From the NCBI GenBank assembly GCA_016214955.1, contig JACRMN010000014.1:1-49173 (forward strand): a stretch of 49,173 bases of DNA, written 5' to 3'. The DNA is from Deltaproteobacteria bacterium. Lineage in GTDB: Bacteria; Myxococcota; Myxococcia; Myxococcales; Anaeromyxobacteraceae. Shown here piece after piece: positions 1-8,859 of the stretch (position 1 is the stretch's first letter; every line of letters begins with the position of its first letter). Made by a program: the position numbers and the translations under genes. The notes beneath the pieces were generated by a model. The model did no database searches and had not been told where the DNA came from. It saw only the letters and a list, made by a program, of their open reading frames with translations.

Positions 1-385
1 CGGCCTGCGAGCGCTCCAGCGCCGCGCCGGCCTGGGTCTCGGCGGCGCGGGCGGCGTCGAGGCGGGCGGCCGCCTCGGCGCGGGTGCGCGGGTCGAGCGG
101 CGCGGCCTCGGCGCCGGCGATGCGGGCCACCACCTGGCCGGCCTCCACGCGGTCGCCGGCGCGCAGCGCCACGCGGCGAAGGTCGCCCGACACCGGCGCG
201 GCCACCTGGTACCGGTCGCGCACCCGCGTCTTGCCCGTCCAGTCCACCGTCACCCGCACCGGCCCGGCGTCGGCTGCGGCCACCTCGGCGGGCACGGCCG
301 CCGGGCGCAGGAGCGCCGCCGCGGCCGCGGCGGCCGCAGCCACGACCAGGGCGGGCAGGAGCAGCTTGCGGGCGCGGAGGGCCAT
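1..385 (-). CDS. HlyD-family membrane fusion protein of an ABC exporter, partial
   Basis: The gene starts with ATG at 385 and runs off the left edge of the window, so only the first 128 residues are present. Residues 6-27 form an alanine/leucine-rich membrane anchor. Residues about 55-90 form the first half of a biotinyl-lipoyl-like domain (AAPVSGDLRRVALRAGDRV), and the following alanine/glutamate-rich stretch is the start of the helical hairpin. These parts in this order are typical of periplasmic adaptors that link an inner-membrane transporter to an outer-membrane channel. It begins 2 nt after the permease stop codon, in the same operon as the ABC permease and ATPase, so it should be the adaptor of that exporter. 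The substrate is not visible from the sequence. Confidence 0.85.
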   Translation of the reverse strand, partial: MALRARKLLLPALVVAAAAAAAAALLRPAAVPAEVAAADAGPVRVTVDWTGKTRVRDRYQVAAPVSGDLRRVALRAGDRVEAGQVVARIAGAEAAPLDPRTRAEAAARLDAARAAETQAGAALERSQA

Positions 386-387
386 GG

Positions 388-2736
388 TCAGTCTCCCGAG
401 CGGAGGGCGTCGGCGAGCGCCAGCCTGCGGATCCAGCGGAGCGCCGCCAGCGAGGCGAGGAGGGTGGCGAGGACGGTGACGCCCACCGCGAAGAGCCAGG
501 TGGAGCGGTCCACCACCACCGGGATGCGGAAGAGGTCCGACTCGAAGGAGCGGACCGCGAGAAGCGCCAGGCCCAGGCCCAGGAGCGCGCCCAGCGGCAG
601 CGCCGCCGCGAGCTGCAGCGCCACCTCGCCCACCAGCACCCGCCAGGCCTCGACCCGGGTGAAGCCGATGACCCGCAGCGTGGCCAGCTCGCGGCTGCGC
701 TCGGAGAAGGAGGCCCGCACCGCGCTGTAGACCACGCCGCCGGCGATGGCCACCGCGAAGCCCACCAGCATGGTGGCCATGGCGAGCATGGTCCGGGCCA
801 GCGTCTCGCGGAAGCTCTGGATGGTGTCCTTCCGCCAGGAGACCGCGGCCACCGCGGGGCGATTCCGCAGCGCCCCGTCGAGCGAGGGCCGGGCCGCCGG
901 GTCCACCGCCAGCTGGGCGCCGGTGACCAGATCACCCTGCCGGGCCAGGCGCCGCAGGGTGTCGAGGGACGCCGTGGCGGTGAGGCCGAGGACGTCGTCC
1001 ACCGTGGCGGCGATGGGCAGCTCGCCGCTGGCCCGCCGGCCGGAGAGCAGCTCCACCTGCACCCGGTCGCCGGGGCGGGCGCCGAGGAGCGCCGCCAGCC
1101 GCGCCGAGACCACCAGCCCCTCGTCCGGCACCGGCACCACCCGGCGGGCCTCCCCGACGATGGCGGTGAGCCGGGCTCCGGGCTCGGCGCCGCCGATGGC
1201 GACCCGCTGGCTCCGCGCGCCGCGGCGCAGCACGGCCGGCTCGTCCCGCGAGCCCTCGGCGGCGACGACGCCGGGCAGCCGCCGGAGCTCGTGGAGCGCC
1301 GCGCGGGACACCGGGCGGGAGAAGGCCACGCTGGCGTCGGCCCGCAGCGACTCCTGAAAGGCGAGCCGCATCATGAAGTCCACGGCGTCGTCGAAGAAGG
1401 CGCCGGTCACCAGCACCGCCACCGCCGAGGCGATCCCCAGCGTGCCCAGGGCGGCGCGCAGCGGGCGGCGGGCCAGGCCGCGGAGCGACATGCGGGCCGG
1501 CAGGGAGAGGAGGGCGCGCGCGCCGGCGAGCCGCTCCAGCAGCGTGGGCCGGTAGGTGGCCGGCGCCGGTGGCCGCATGGCCTCGGCCGGCTGGAGCCGC
1601 ACCGCGCCCCGCACCGCGCCGGCGGCGCCGAGGAGCGAGGCGCCCAGCGCCAGCGCCGCGGCCTGGGCCATGGCGCCCGGGTCGGCGCGGTAGTCGAGCA
1701 GCGGGAAGCGGTAGAAGTCCCGGTAGAGATCGCTCATCCAGGCGCCCAGGGCGTGGCCCAGCCCCACGCCCAGCGCGGCTCCGGCCAGCGCGATGGCGGC
1801 GGCATAGGCCGCGTAGTGGAGGCCGATGGCCGCGCTCCCGTACCCCAGCGCCCGCAGCGTGCCCAGCTGCATGCGCTGCGAGGCCACCAGGCGGGACAGC
1901 GCCACCGACACCAGGAAGGCGGCCACCCCCAGGAAGATGCCCGGCAGGACCACCGCCATGGCGTCGAGCTGGCGCATCTCGTCGGCGAGGAAGCGGTGGG
2001 AGACCAGCCGGTCGCGCCCGTGGGCGCCGAGCCCGCCGAAGGGGCGCAGCACCGCGTCCACCGCATCGGCAACCGCGGCCGGGTGGACGCCGGGTGCGAG
2101 CCGGAACACCGCCTGGTCGAAGGCACCCTCCATGTCGAGGGCCGCCTCCACCTCCGGGCGATCCATCCACAGCAGCCCGAAGCGCCTGTCGTCGGGAAAC
2201 AGCCCCCCCGGCGGCATGGCGTAGATGTACTCGGGCGAGAGGGCCACCGCCGAGATGGTCACCGGCTGCTGGCGGCCGTTGGCGATGAGCGAGATCCGGT
2301 CGCCGGGGCCGAGCCCGGTCGCCGCCGCGAAGCTCTCGGACACCGCCGCCTCGCCCGCGCCCGGCAGCCGGCCGGCGCGGAGCCGCAGCCGGCCCAGCGC
2401 GCCGCCCTCGGGCCCGACGGAGATCATCCGCACCCGAGCCATGCCGCCGGCCCACGTCACGCGGCCGTCGCCCACCGCCCGGGTCTCCAGCGCCGCCACG
2501 CCGGGGATGGCCGCCAGCCGCCCGGCCACCGCCGCCGGCACCCGCGTGGCCTCGGCGAAGAGGTCGGGCATGGCGCTGCGCGCGTAGTAGAGGTCGCGGC
2601 TGCGGGCCAGGGCACGGGCGGTGGCCACCGAGCCGGCGGAGGTGGCCACGGCACAGGCCACCACCACGGCGATGGCGGTGGCCTGCCCCCGTGCCTGCCA
2701 CAGGTCGCGCCGCAGCTTCGTCCAGAGGGCCGTCAC
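388..2736 (-). CDS. ABC transporter permease, FtsX/MacB-like, two FtsX modules
   Basis: This is a 782-residue inner-membrane permease. The GTG start at 2736 overlaps the ATPase stop codon (GTGA), which fixes the start and implies translational coupling. One membrane helix lies near residues 15-36, followed by a large extracytoplasmic domain. A first FtsX bundle has helices near residues 255-280 and continues towards residue 350. Another helix sits near 432, followed by a second soluble domain and a final three-helix FtsX bundle (about 650-675, 710-730 and 748-770). This doubled architecture is found in exporters of lipoproteins, lipids or antimicrobials (LolCE, YbbP and MacB relatives). Together with the ATPase before it and the HlyD adaptor after it, it forms a tripartite efflux system. 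The cargo cannot be told. Confidence 0.9.
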   Translation of the reverse strand: MTALWTKLRRDLWQARGQATAIAVVVACAVATSAGSVATARALARSRDLYYARSAMPDLFAEATRVPAAVAGRLAAIPGVAALETRAVGDGRVTWAGGMARVRMISVGPEGGALGRLRLRAGRLPGAGEAAVSESFAAATGLGPGDRISLIANGRQQPVTISAVALSPEYIYAMPPGGLFPDDRRFGLLWMDRPEVEAALDMEGAFDQAVFRLAPGVHPAAVADAVDAVLRPFGGLGAHGRDRLVSHRFLADEMRQLDAMAVVLPGIFLGVAAFLVSVALSRLVASQRMQLGTLRALGYGSAAIGLHYAAYAAAIALAGAALGVGLGHALGAWMSDLYRDFYRFPLLDYRADPGAMAQAAALALGASLLGAAGAVRGAVRLQPAEAMRPPAPATYRPTLLERLAGARALLSLPARMSLRGLARRPLRAALGTLGIASAVAVLVTGAFFDDAVDFMMRLAFQESLRADASVAFSRPVSRAALHELRRLPGVVAAEGSRDEPAVLRRGARSQRVAIGGAEPGARLTAIVGEARRVVPVPDEGLVVSARLAALLGARPGDRVQVELLSGRRASGELPIAATVDDVLGLTATASLDTLRRLARQGDLVTGAQLAVDPAARPSLDGALRNRPAVAAVSWRKDTIQSFRETLARTMLAMATMLVGFAVAIAGGVVYSAVRASFSERSRELATLRVIGFTRVEAWRVLVGEVALQLAAALPLGALLGLGLALLAVRSFESDLFRIPVVVDRSTWLFAVGVTVLATLLASLAALRWIRRLALADALRSGD

Positions 2737-3449
2737 CAGGCCAGCTCCTCCGGCGCGGCGCGCCGCTGGTTGACCACCACCCGGGCGATGCCGCCGTCGT
2801 GCACGTGGAGCACGCGGTCGGCCATGGCGGCGATGGCGGCGTTGTGGGTGATGAGGAGCGCGGTGGTGCCCAGGTCGCGGTTCACGCCGGCCAGCGCCGA
2901 GAGCACCAGCCGGCCGGTGGCCACGTCGAGGGCGCCGGTGGGCTCGTCGCAGAGCAGCACGTCGGGCCGCTTCACCACGGCGCGGGCGATGGCCACGCGC
3001 TGCTGCTCGCCGCCGGAGAGCTGGGAGGGGAAGTGGTCCAGCCTGCCGGAGAGGTCCACCAGCGCCAGCGCCTCGGCCGGGTCCATGGGGTCGCGGGCGA
3101 TCTCGGCCGCCAGGGCCACGTTCTCGCGCGCGGTGAGGCTGGGCACCAGGTTGTAGAACTGGAAGACGAAGCCCACGTGGTCGCGCCGGTACCGGGTGAG
3201 CAGCCGGTCGTCGGCGCGGGAGAGGTCGTGGTCGCGCCAGCGCACCCGCCCGGCGGTGGGGGCGTCGAGGCCACCGAGCACGTTGAGGAGGGTGGACTTG
3301 CCGGAGCCCGACGGGCCCAGCACCACCACCAGCTCCCCCTCGAGGATGTCGAGGTCCACGCCGCGCAGGGCCACCACGTCCACCTCGCCCATGCGGTAGA
3401 CCTTCTCGAGGCCGCGGGCCTCGAACACCGGTCGGCGCGTGGCGCTCAC
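2733..3449 (-). CDS. ABC transporter ATP-binding protein (LolD/MacB class)
   Basis: This 238-residue cytoplasmic ATPase powers the exporter encoded by the next two genes. Its Walker A is GPSGSGKST (about residues 44-52), its Q-loop lies in [14 protein letters not shown], its signature is LSGGEQQR, and its Walker B with catalytic Glu is [12 protein letters not shown], followed by a switch histidine in LITHN. The F-Q-F-Y-N-L-V-P pattern is typical of the LolD/MacB/FtsE branch. The GTG start at 3449 is chosen because the family begins just before the strand leading to Walker A. An open frame continues upstream but is not protein-like. The gene lies 98 nt downstream of otsB on the same strand, so it may have its own promoter or be read from otsB. 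Confidence 0.93.
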   Translation of the reverse strand: MSATRRPVFEARGLEKVYRMGEVDVVALRGVDLDILEGELVVVLGPSGSGKSTLLNVLGGLDAPTAGRVRWRDHDLSRADDRLLTRYRRDHVGFVFQFYNLVPSLTARENVALAAEIARDPMDPAEALALVDLSGRLDHFPSQLSGGEQQRVAIARAVVKRPDVLLCDEPTGALDVATGRLVLSALAGVNRDLGTTALLITHNAAIAAMADRVLHVHDGGIARVVVNQRRAAPEELAW

Positions 3450-3547
3450 GGCCAGTCGATCGTGCGGCCGCAGTACCCGCGCGGCAAGCGAAAGGCGCCC
3501 GCGACACGGCGCAGCAGGCGCTTCCGGCGCGGCAGCGAGGCCGACGC

Positions 3548-4378
3548 CTAGCCGGCGGCCAGCTCCTCGAGCAGGCGCCGCGCCGCCGCCACGTCCGCGA
3601 CCCGCAGCGGCGCCAGGCTGTCGGAGGGGCCGACGTGCACCGCCAGCCCGCCGTCGGGCAGGCCGGCGAAGAGGTCCTCGTCGGTGCGGTCGTCGCCGAG
3701 CGCCAGGAGGAGGACGCCGGGCGGTGCCCCGGCCGCCAGCGCCCGGGGGACCGTTCCCTTGTGAACCTCGCTGGGCCGCACCTCGACCACCCGGTCGCCC
3801 TGCATCACCTGGGCGGGGGCACCCCGCAGCAGCGTGGCCAGCCCCAGCGAGAGCTCGCGGGCGTGGAGGCGCCCCAGCTCCGGGTCGGCGGCGCGGTAGT
3901 GCCAGGAGTAGCCGGCGGTCTTCTCCTCGAGCAGCGCGCCCGGGGTGCGCGCCAGGAAGCCCACCAGCAGCGCCCGCGCCGGCACCATCCAGGAGAGGTC
4001 GTCGAGCGGCACGCTCCGCCAGGAGCCCCCGGCCGGCCGGCTCCACACCCCGTGCTCGGCATGGAGGCCGACGGGCAGCGCACCGAGGTGCTGCTCCAGG
4101 AAGTCGTGCTTCCGGCCGCTGACCACGTGCACCGCCGTGGCCGGGCGGGCGGCGAGGCGGCGCAGGAGGGCCAGCAGCGCGGCGTCGGGCACCGCCTGAT
4201 CGGGCGTCGGGGCGATCGGCACCAGGGTGCCGTCGTAGTCGAGGAGGAGCAACAGCGACGGCGCGGCGCGGGCGGTCTCCAGCAGGGCCCGCACCGCGGC
4301 GGGGGAGGAGAAGGCCGGCCCGGCCCGCCCCGGCGCGGGGTCCTGGTGGTGGGCCGGGAGGTGTGGGAGGCGGAGCAT
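3548..4378 (-). CDS. otsB: Trehalose-6-phosphate phosphatase
   Basis: This is a 276-residue HAD-superfamily phosphatase that removes phosphate from trehalose 6-phosphate, the last step of trehalose synthesis by the OtsA-OtsB route. Motif I, with the nucleophilic aspartate, is LDYDGTLVP near residue 46. The conserved lysine and late motif are in VHKG and GDDRTDED (near 227), and the cap domain contains HAEHG and YSWHYR as in other OtsB proteins. The ATG at 4378 gives a normal length for the family. No otsA synthase lies in the window. The gene is divergent from osmC across 256 bp, and in other bacteria both proteins belong to osmotic or general stress responses. Confidence 0.92.
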   Translation of the reverse strand: MLRLPHLPAHHQDPAPGRAGPAFSSPAAVRALLETARAAPSLLLLLDYDGTLVPIAPTPDQAVPDAALLALLRRLAARPATAVHVVSGRKHDFLEQHLGALPVGLHAEHGVWSRPAGGSWRSVPLDDLSWMVPARALLVGFLARTPGALLEEKTAGYSWHYRAADPELGRLHARELSLGLATLLRGAPAQVMQGDRVVEVRPSEVHKGTVPRALAAGAPPGVLLLALGDDRTDEDLFAGLPDGGLAVHVGPSDSLAPLRVADVAAARRLLEELAAG

Positions 4379-4634
4379 GCGAGCGAGAGAGGAGCGGGGC
4401 GTGGTGTGCGGGCGGGAGCCCGCCGGGCTCCACCGGCCAGCGTAGCAGATGGCCCTCCAGCTGCACCCCTCGGGGCCCGGGCAGGATGGCCCCGCCCTTG
4501 CGCCGGCCCACCTCGCCCGGGGCCGAATCGGCAGCGCCCGGCTCCCCCCGCGGGGCGCACCGTCGCACTGCCCGGATTTCCAGTTGTCGGCCCGGCGGCG
4601 CGGTGCCAGATCCCGGCCCCAGGAGGAATCAACC

Positions 4635-5066
4635 ATGCAGAGTCGAGCCACCGCGCAGTGGGCAGGCGATCTGATGTCGGGCAACGGCAGCACCAGCGCC
4701 GCCAGCGGGATCTTCCGCGAGGCCGGCCTCACCTGGAAGGCGCGCACCGAGGGGCTTTCGGGCAAGACCACGCCCGAGGAGCTGCTGGCGGCCTCGCACG
4801 CCTCCTGCTTCTCGATGGCCCTCTCCCACGCGCTCGCCACCGGCGGCCACCCCGCCAAGAAGCTCGAGACCAGCTGCGTGATCGAGTTCGGCCCCAAGAG
4901 CGGCGGCGGCTTCGAGGTGAAGTCGAGCACCCTGGAGGTGAAGGGCTGGGTGCCGGGCATCGACCAGGCGGCCTTCGCCCAGGCGGCCGAGGGGGCCAAG
5001 AACGGCTGCCCCATCTCCTCGGCCCTCAAGATCGCCATGTCGGTGAAGGCCGCGCTCCAGCCGTAG
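4635..5066 (+). CDS. osmC: Osmotically inducible peroxidase OsmC
   Basis: This 143-residue protein of the OsmC/Ohr fold is a cytoplasmic thiol peroxidase that reduces organic hydroperoxides. The two redox cysteines are Cys58 (HASCFSMAL) and Cys125 (NGCPIS), at the spacing usual for OsmC. The overall pattern (TTPEELLAASHASCFSMALS, VPGID, CPIS) follows OsmC rather than Ohr. A strong AGGAGG sits 8 nt before the ATG at 4635 and fixes the start. It is monocistronic, with a GC-rich hairpin 39 nt downstream, and divergent from otsB. Confidence 0.93.
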   Translation: MQSRATAQWAGDLMSGNGSTSAASGIFREAGLTWKARTEGLSGKTTPEELLAASHASCFSMALSHALATGGHPAKKLETSCVIEFGPKSGGGFEVKSSTLEVKGWVPGIDQAAFAQAAEGAKNGCPISSALKIAMSVKAALQP

Positions 5067-5104
5067 CGCCGCGTCCCCGCGCCGCGTCGCGCACCTGGTC
5101 CCCG

Positions 5105-5126
5105 GCCCCGGGCGGCGGCCCGGGGC
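5105..5126 (+). terminator. Hairpin after osmC
   Basis: A perfect 9-bp stem (GCCCCGGGC with GCCCGGGGC) and a GGCG loop lie 39 nt after the osmC stop codon. There is no T-run, which is common in very GC-rich genomes, so the call as terminator rests on the stem and its position between two genes. Confidence 0.5.
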
Positions 5127-5172
5127 GCGGAATGCGCCTGCCCCTCGCCCTGTTTCCCGTCGGAGGCTCCCC

Positions 5173-5769
5173 ATGGCGATCCGCCCCCTCGCACTCGCGC
5201 TCCTGGCCCTCGGGGCCGGTGCCTGCGCCACCACCTCGGCCACCAGCACCACCTGGGGCCCGGGGCAGGGCCGGCCGCCGCCGATGCCCGACAGGCCGGG
5301 CCGGGTGGAGTGGGTCCGCGAGACCATCCACCGGCAGGAGGGCAACCCCGCCGGTGGCGCCGCGCTCGGCGCGGTGGTGGGCGGCCTGCTGGGCCACGCC
5401 ATCACCGGCCACTCCGGCGGCACGCTGGTGGGCGCCATCGGCGGCGCGGCCACCGGAGCCTCGGCGAGCCAGGGCACCAGCGAGCAGCGCACCTACGAGA
5501 TGGCGGTGCGGTTCGACGACGGCGCCTTCGGCGTCTACCACTTCGTGAACTGGTGCCCGTTCCGCCCCGGCGAGCGCATCGTGTGGACGCCCCGCGGCTT
5601 CGCGCGCGAGGGGCCGCCCCCGGCCCAGCCGGGCGCGCCGCCGCCGTCTCCTCCGGCCCCGGCGGGCCCGCAGCCCGCGCCGCAGCCCCTGCCACCCGGC
5701 CCGCCCGCGCCGCCTTCCGGCCCCCCGCCCGAGCCGCCGGCCACCATCCCGCCGCCGCCCGGCTCCTAG
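5173..5769 (+). CDS. Glycine-zipper outer-membrane lipoprotein with proline-rich tail
   Basis: This 198-residue protein starts with a lipoprotein signal whose lipobox is LGAGAC, so Cys18 is the expected lipid anchor. Residues about 60-100 contain a glycine-zipper membrane segment (GGAALGAVVGGLLGHAITGH, then a second G-rich helix) as in SlyB/Rickettsia 17-kDa-type lipoproteins. A short globular part follows (YEMAVRFDDGAFGVYHF), then about 55 residues that are mostly proline, alanine and glycine. Proteins of this class sit in the outer membrane and affect envelope integrity, but the exact role is unknown. The ATG at 5173 is preceded by GGAGG. The proline tail is longer than is usual and may span the periplasm or cell-wall layer. 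Confidence 0.8.
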   Translation: MAIRPLALALLALGAGACATTSATSTTWGPGQGRPPPMPDRPGRVEWVRETIHRQEGNPAGGAALGAVVGGLLGHAITGHSGGTLVGAIGGAATGASASQGTSEQRTYEMAVRFDDGAFGVYHFVNWCPFRPGERIVWTPRGFAREGPPPAQPGAPPPSPPAPAGPQPAPQPLPPGPPAPPSGPPPEPPATIPPPPGS

Positions 5770-5810
5770 CCGGCGGCCGGCTCCCGCACCGCTGCGCCCT
5801 TCGCGACCCG

Positions 5811-5832
5811 GAGCCGCTTCCCGGAGCGGCTC
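5811..5832 (+). terminator. Hairpin after the glycine-zipper lipoprotein gene
   Basis: The arms GAGCCGCT and AGCGGCTC form an 8-bp perfect stem with a 6-nt loop, 42 nt after the stop codon at 5769. There is no clear T-run. It lies between two plus-strand genes with separate ribosome-binding sites. Confidence 0.45.
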
Positions 5833-5882
5833 GCCGTGGACGCGGCCTGGCGGAGCGGCGAGGATGGCCGGGAGGAGGCGGG

Positions 5883-7208
5883 ATGGCTCACCACGGGACG
5901 CGCTCCGTCTACGATCGGCTCACCGAGCGGCTCAACCGCTTCCCCCAGGGCGCGCCCCCGGCCGAGAGCCTCTTCCAGATCCTGAAGATCCTCTTCAGCG
6001 AGCGCGAGGCGGCGCTGGTCTCGGTGCTCCCCATCCGCCCCTTCACCGCCGCCCGGGCCGCCGCCATCTGGAAGCTGCCCGAGCCGCGGGCCCGCGAGGC
6101 GCTCGACGCCCTGGCCTCCCGCGCGCTGCTGGTGGACTGGGAGGGGCCGGAGGGCACCGAGTACGTGCTCCCGCCGCCCATGGCCGGCTTCTTCGAGTTC
6201 TCGCTGATGCGGGTCCGCAGCGACATCGACCAGAAGGCGCTCTCGGAGCTCTTCTACCAGTACCTCAACGTCGAGGAGGACTTCGTCCGGGCGCTGTTCG
6301 CGGGCGGGGAGACGCAGCTCGGCCGGGCCTTCGTTCACGAGCCGGCCCTCACCGAGGAGAACGCCCTCCACGTCCTCGACTTCGAGCGGGCCAGCGAGGT
6401 CGTCCGCACCGCCACCGCCCGCGGCGTCGGCCTCTGCTACTGTCGCCACAAGATGGAGCACGTGGGGCGCGCCTGCGGGGCGCCCCAGAACATCTGCATG
6501 ACCTTCAACGCCTCGGCCCAGGCGCTGGTGCGCCACGGCCACGCCCGGGCGATGGACGCCGCCGAGGCCATGGACCTGCTCCACCAGGCCCAGGAGGCCG
6601 GCCTGGTGCAGTTCGGCGAGAACGTCCGCGAGGGCGTGAACTTCATCTGCAACTGCTGCGGCTGCTGCTGCGAGGCCCTGATCGCCGCCCGACGCTTCGC
6701 CGCCGCCCACCCGGTGCACACCACCGCCTTCCTCCCGGCGGTGGAGGCCGCCACCTGCAACGGCTGCGAGCGCTGCGTGCGGGCCTGCCCGGTGGAGGCG
6801 CTGGCGGCGGTCTCGGCCAACGACCCGCGGCAGCCGAGGCGCACCCTGGCCCGCGTGGACGAGGAGCGCTGCCTGGGCTGCGGGGTGTGCGTGCCCACCT
6901 GCCGCACCGGGGCGCTCCGGCTGCGGGAGCGGGGCAAGCGCCGGCTGACGCCGCTCAACGGCGCCCACCGCGCGGTGCTCATGGCGCTCGAGCGGGGCAA
7001 GCTGCAGGACCTGGTCTTCGACAACCGGCTGCTCTGGAGCCACCGGGCCCTGGCCGCCTTCTTCGGGGCCATCCTGCGACTGCCGCCGGTGAAGCGGCTG
7101 GCCGCCACCGAGCAGGTGCGGTCGCGCTTCCTGGAGGCGCTGGTGCGGCGGGCCGCGGCCCCGCGGGGCGAAGTGCTCAGCGAGGGGCCGGCCGGCAGCT
7201 CCCGGTGA
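5883..7208 (+). CDS. 4Fe-4S iron-sulfur protein with winged-helix-like N-terminus
   Basis: This is a 441-residue cytoplasmic protein with no signal peptide. The N-terminal 180 residues look helical and may hold a winged-helix-like fold. Cysteine groups follow: CYCRHKMEHVGRAC near residue 185, CNCCGCCC near 256, then two classical 4Fe-4S motifs, CNGCERCVRACP (about 292) and CLGCGVCVPTCRTG (about 330). Related anaerobe proteins are annotated as ferredoxin-like electron carriers. The extra CxCCxCCC group is unlike a plain ferredoxin and could hold another cluster. A GGAGG lies just before the ATG at 5883. No redox partner gene is adjacent, so the partner is unknown. The 3' end overlaps the convergent gene by 32 nt. 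Confidence 0.78.
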   Translation: MAHHGTRSVYDRLTERLNRFPQGAPPAESLFQILKILFSEREAALVSVLPIRPFTAARAAAIWKLPEPRAREALDALASRALLVDWEGPEGTEYVLPPPMAGFFEFSLMRVRSDIDQKALSELFYQYLNVEEDFVRALFAGGETQLGRAFVHEPALTEENALHVLDFERASEVVRTATARGVGLCYCRHKMEHVGRACGAPQNICMTFNASAQALVRHGHARAMDAAEAMDLLHQAQEAGLVQFGENVREGVNFICNCCGCCCEALIAARRFAAAHPVHTTAFLPAVEAATCNGCERCVRACPVEALAAVSANDPRQPRRTLARVDEERCLGCGVCVPTCRTGALRLRERGKRRLTPLNGAHRAVLMALERGKLQDLVFDNRLLWSHRALAAFFGAILRLPPVKRLAATEQVRSRFLEALVRRAAAPRGEVLSEGPAGSSR

Positions 7209-7644
7209 GCTGCTCCACCGAGAGCCCGCCCGGCCCGCCGACCTGGCGGGAGTAGGTGGCGGCGCGACGTCCGCCGGCGTCGGGCGCGGTGGCGACCGAG
7301 AGCACGCGCACCGCGTCGGAGCCCAGCTCGATCAGCACCACCAGGCTCGGGCGCCGGTGGACGGCGGCGGCCCACCAGTCGCCGGCCGGCGGCACCTCGC
7401 TGCCCGCCACCGCCCCCTCGGCCGCGCCCTCGGGGATCCGGGCGCTCATGAAGAAGAAGGGGGCGCCCGCCGGCAGGCCGGCCGCGGAGGCGAGCGGGCC
7501 CGGGGCCGACCAGCGCCAGCCGCGGGCCTCGCCGTCGCGGCGGGCCACCTGCACCGAGCCGCCGTCGAAGGTGCAGCTCAGCTCCTCGCCGCGGGCGGCG
7601 GGAGCCAGGGAGAGGGCGAACGCCCAGAGCCAGCGTCGGGACAT
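7177..7644 (-). CDS. Exported protein of unknown function
   Basis: This 155-residue protein has a short signal peptide (MSRRWLWAFALSLAPAARG, cleavage probably near residue 19). I do not recognise a family. The mature part contains a Trp-rich region (GDWWAAAVHRRP) followed by beta-strand-like segments. The ATG at 7644 has a GGAGGAGG a few bases upstream, and a possible -10 (TAGATA, 7691-7696 on the minus strand) lies about 47 nt upstream. It is convergent with, and overlaps by 32 nt, the iron-sulfur protein gene, and lies divergent from the amidohydrolase-TRAP operon. Confidence 0.6.
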   Translation of the reverse strand: MSRRWLWAFALSLAPAARGEELSCTFDGGSVQVARRDGEARGWRWSAPGPLASAAGLPAGAPFFFMSARIPEGAAEGAVAGSEVPPAGDWWAAAVHRRPSLVVLIELGSDAVRVLSVATAPDAGGRRAATYSRQVGGPGGLSVEQLTGSCRPAPR

Positions 7645-7944
7645 GGCCAGCCTCCTCCGCCGCCACGGCGCGGCGGGTGCCGTCCCGATCTATCTACCTG
7701 CCGGCCCGGGCCGGGGCCACCGGCGGGGCGGTCCCGTGCGGGCTCAGCCGCCGGCCCCCTCGGCCCCACCCAGGTCACGTTGAGTGAATGGCGGGCCGCC
7801 GCGCCCCCGGAGGGCGTCACTTCCCTCCCACGCCTCCGCCCGTTCCCTGGTAGCCTTCCCGGGCCTGCCGGGATGACGTGCCCGCGGGCCAGGCGGATCG
7901 GCCTGCGTCGCACCCGGCTCGCGGAGCAGGCTTCGGGAGGGGTG
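7645..7944. other. 300-bp divergent intergenic region
   Basis: This stretch separates the minus-strand exported protein from the amidohydrolase. I see the GGAGGAGG of the minus gene, a possible minus-strand -10 at 7691-7696, a possible plus-strand -10 TAGCCT at 7851-7856, and no convincing -35 boxes, operator palindrome or small gene. Confidence 0.4.
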
Positions 7945-8823
7945 ATGAGCGAACAGCGTTGCGATCCGCCGGCGCGCCCGGTCCAGCCGCCGCGCCTCGC
8001 CCTGCCGCCCGGGGCCTGCGACTGCCACAACCACGTCTTCGGGCCGGCGGCGCTGTTCCCCTACGGGCAGCCGCGCAGCTACACGCCGCCCGACGCCCCG
8101 GTGGCGGAGTACGTTGCCCTGCACCGCACGCTGGGCGTGAGCCGCTCGGTCATCGTCCAGCCCAGCGTCTACGGCAGGGACCACCGGGCCACGCTCGACG
8201 CCCTGCGCACCTACCCGGCCGGCCGCATCCGCGGCGTGGCGGTGGTCGGCGCCGACACGCCGCTCGACGAGCTCCGGGCGCTGCAGGCCGCCGGCATCCG
8301 CGGCACGCGCATCAACGTGCTCTTCCGCGGTGGCGCCTCCATCGACGACGCCCGGCGCATCGCCGAGCACGTGGCGCCCCTGGGCTGGCACCTCCAGCTC
8401 CTCGTCGACGTCAGCCAGTCGCAGGACGCGCTCCGGGAGATGGCCAGCTTCCCGGTGGACGTGGTCATCGACCACATGGGCCACATGCCGGCGGCGCTGG
8501 GCACCGGCCACGCCGCCTTCCAGGCGCTGCTGCGGCTCCTCCAGGGCGGGCGCTGCTGGGTGAAGCTCTCCGGCCCCTACCGCATCAGCGCCCAGGGCCT
8601 GCCGTACCGCGACGTCGATCCGTTCGTGGAGGCGCTGGTCCGCTGCAACCCCGAGCGGCTGGTCTGGGGCACCGACTGGCCGCACCCGGCCATCCCCGGG
8701 ACGGTCCCGGACGACGGCGCCCTGGTGGACCTCCTCGCCACCTGGCTCCCGGACGAGCGCCTGCGGCGGCAGGTGCTCGTGGACAACCCCGCCCGGCTGT
8801 ACGGCTTCCCGAGGGCTCCCTGA
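7945..8823 (+). CDS. Amidohydrolase-family hydrolase (2-pyrone-4,6-dicarboxylate lactonase-like)
   Basis: This is a 292-residue metal-dependent TIM-barrel hydrolase of the amidohydrolase 2 (COG3618) group. The HxH metal motif is in CDCHNHVFGP (near residues 25-35), and the C-terminal barrel aspartate is in VWGTDWPHP (near 243). The start ATG at 7945 follows GGGAGGGG; GTG at 7942 is an alternative. Relatives open lactones such as 2-pyrone-4,6-dicarboxylate or act on other carboxylated rings. It lies 36 nt upstream of a complete TRAP transporter for organic acids, so transporter and enzyme probably serve the same substrate, for example an aromatic or lactone dicarboxylate. That substrate link is an inference from position. 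Confidence 0.82.
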   Translation: MSEQRCDPPARPVQPPRLALPPGACDCHNHVFGPAALFPYGQPRSYTPPDAPVAEYVALHRTLGVSRSVIVQPSVYGRDHRATLDALRTYPAGRIRGVAVVGADTPLDELRALQAAGIRGTRINVLFRGGASIDDARRIAEHVAPLGWHLQLLVDVSQSQDALREMASFPVDVVIDHMGHMPAALGTGHAAFQALLRLLQGGRCWVKLSGPYRISAQGLPYRDVDPFVEALVRCNPERLVWGTDWPHPAIPGTVPDDGALVDLLATWLPDERLRRQVLVDNPARLYGFPRAP

Positions 8824-8859
8824 CCCGCTTCACCACGACGCATCGACAGGAGGACTCCC

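Noticed and set aside
8840-8855. The bases GCATCGACAGGAGG shared by the dctP leader and the leader of the GFA gene (about 26355-26368)
   Set aside because: Half of the match is the ribosome-binding site itself and the remainder is short enough to be chance among some 45 leaders.
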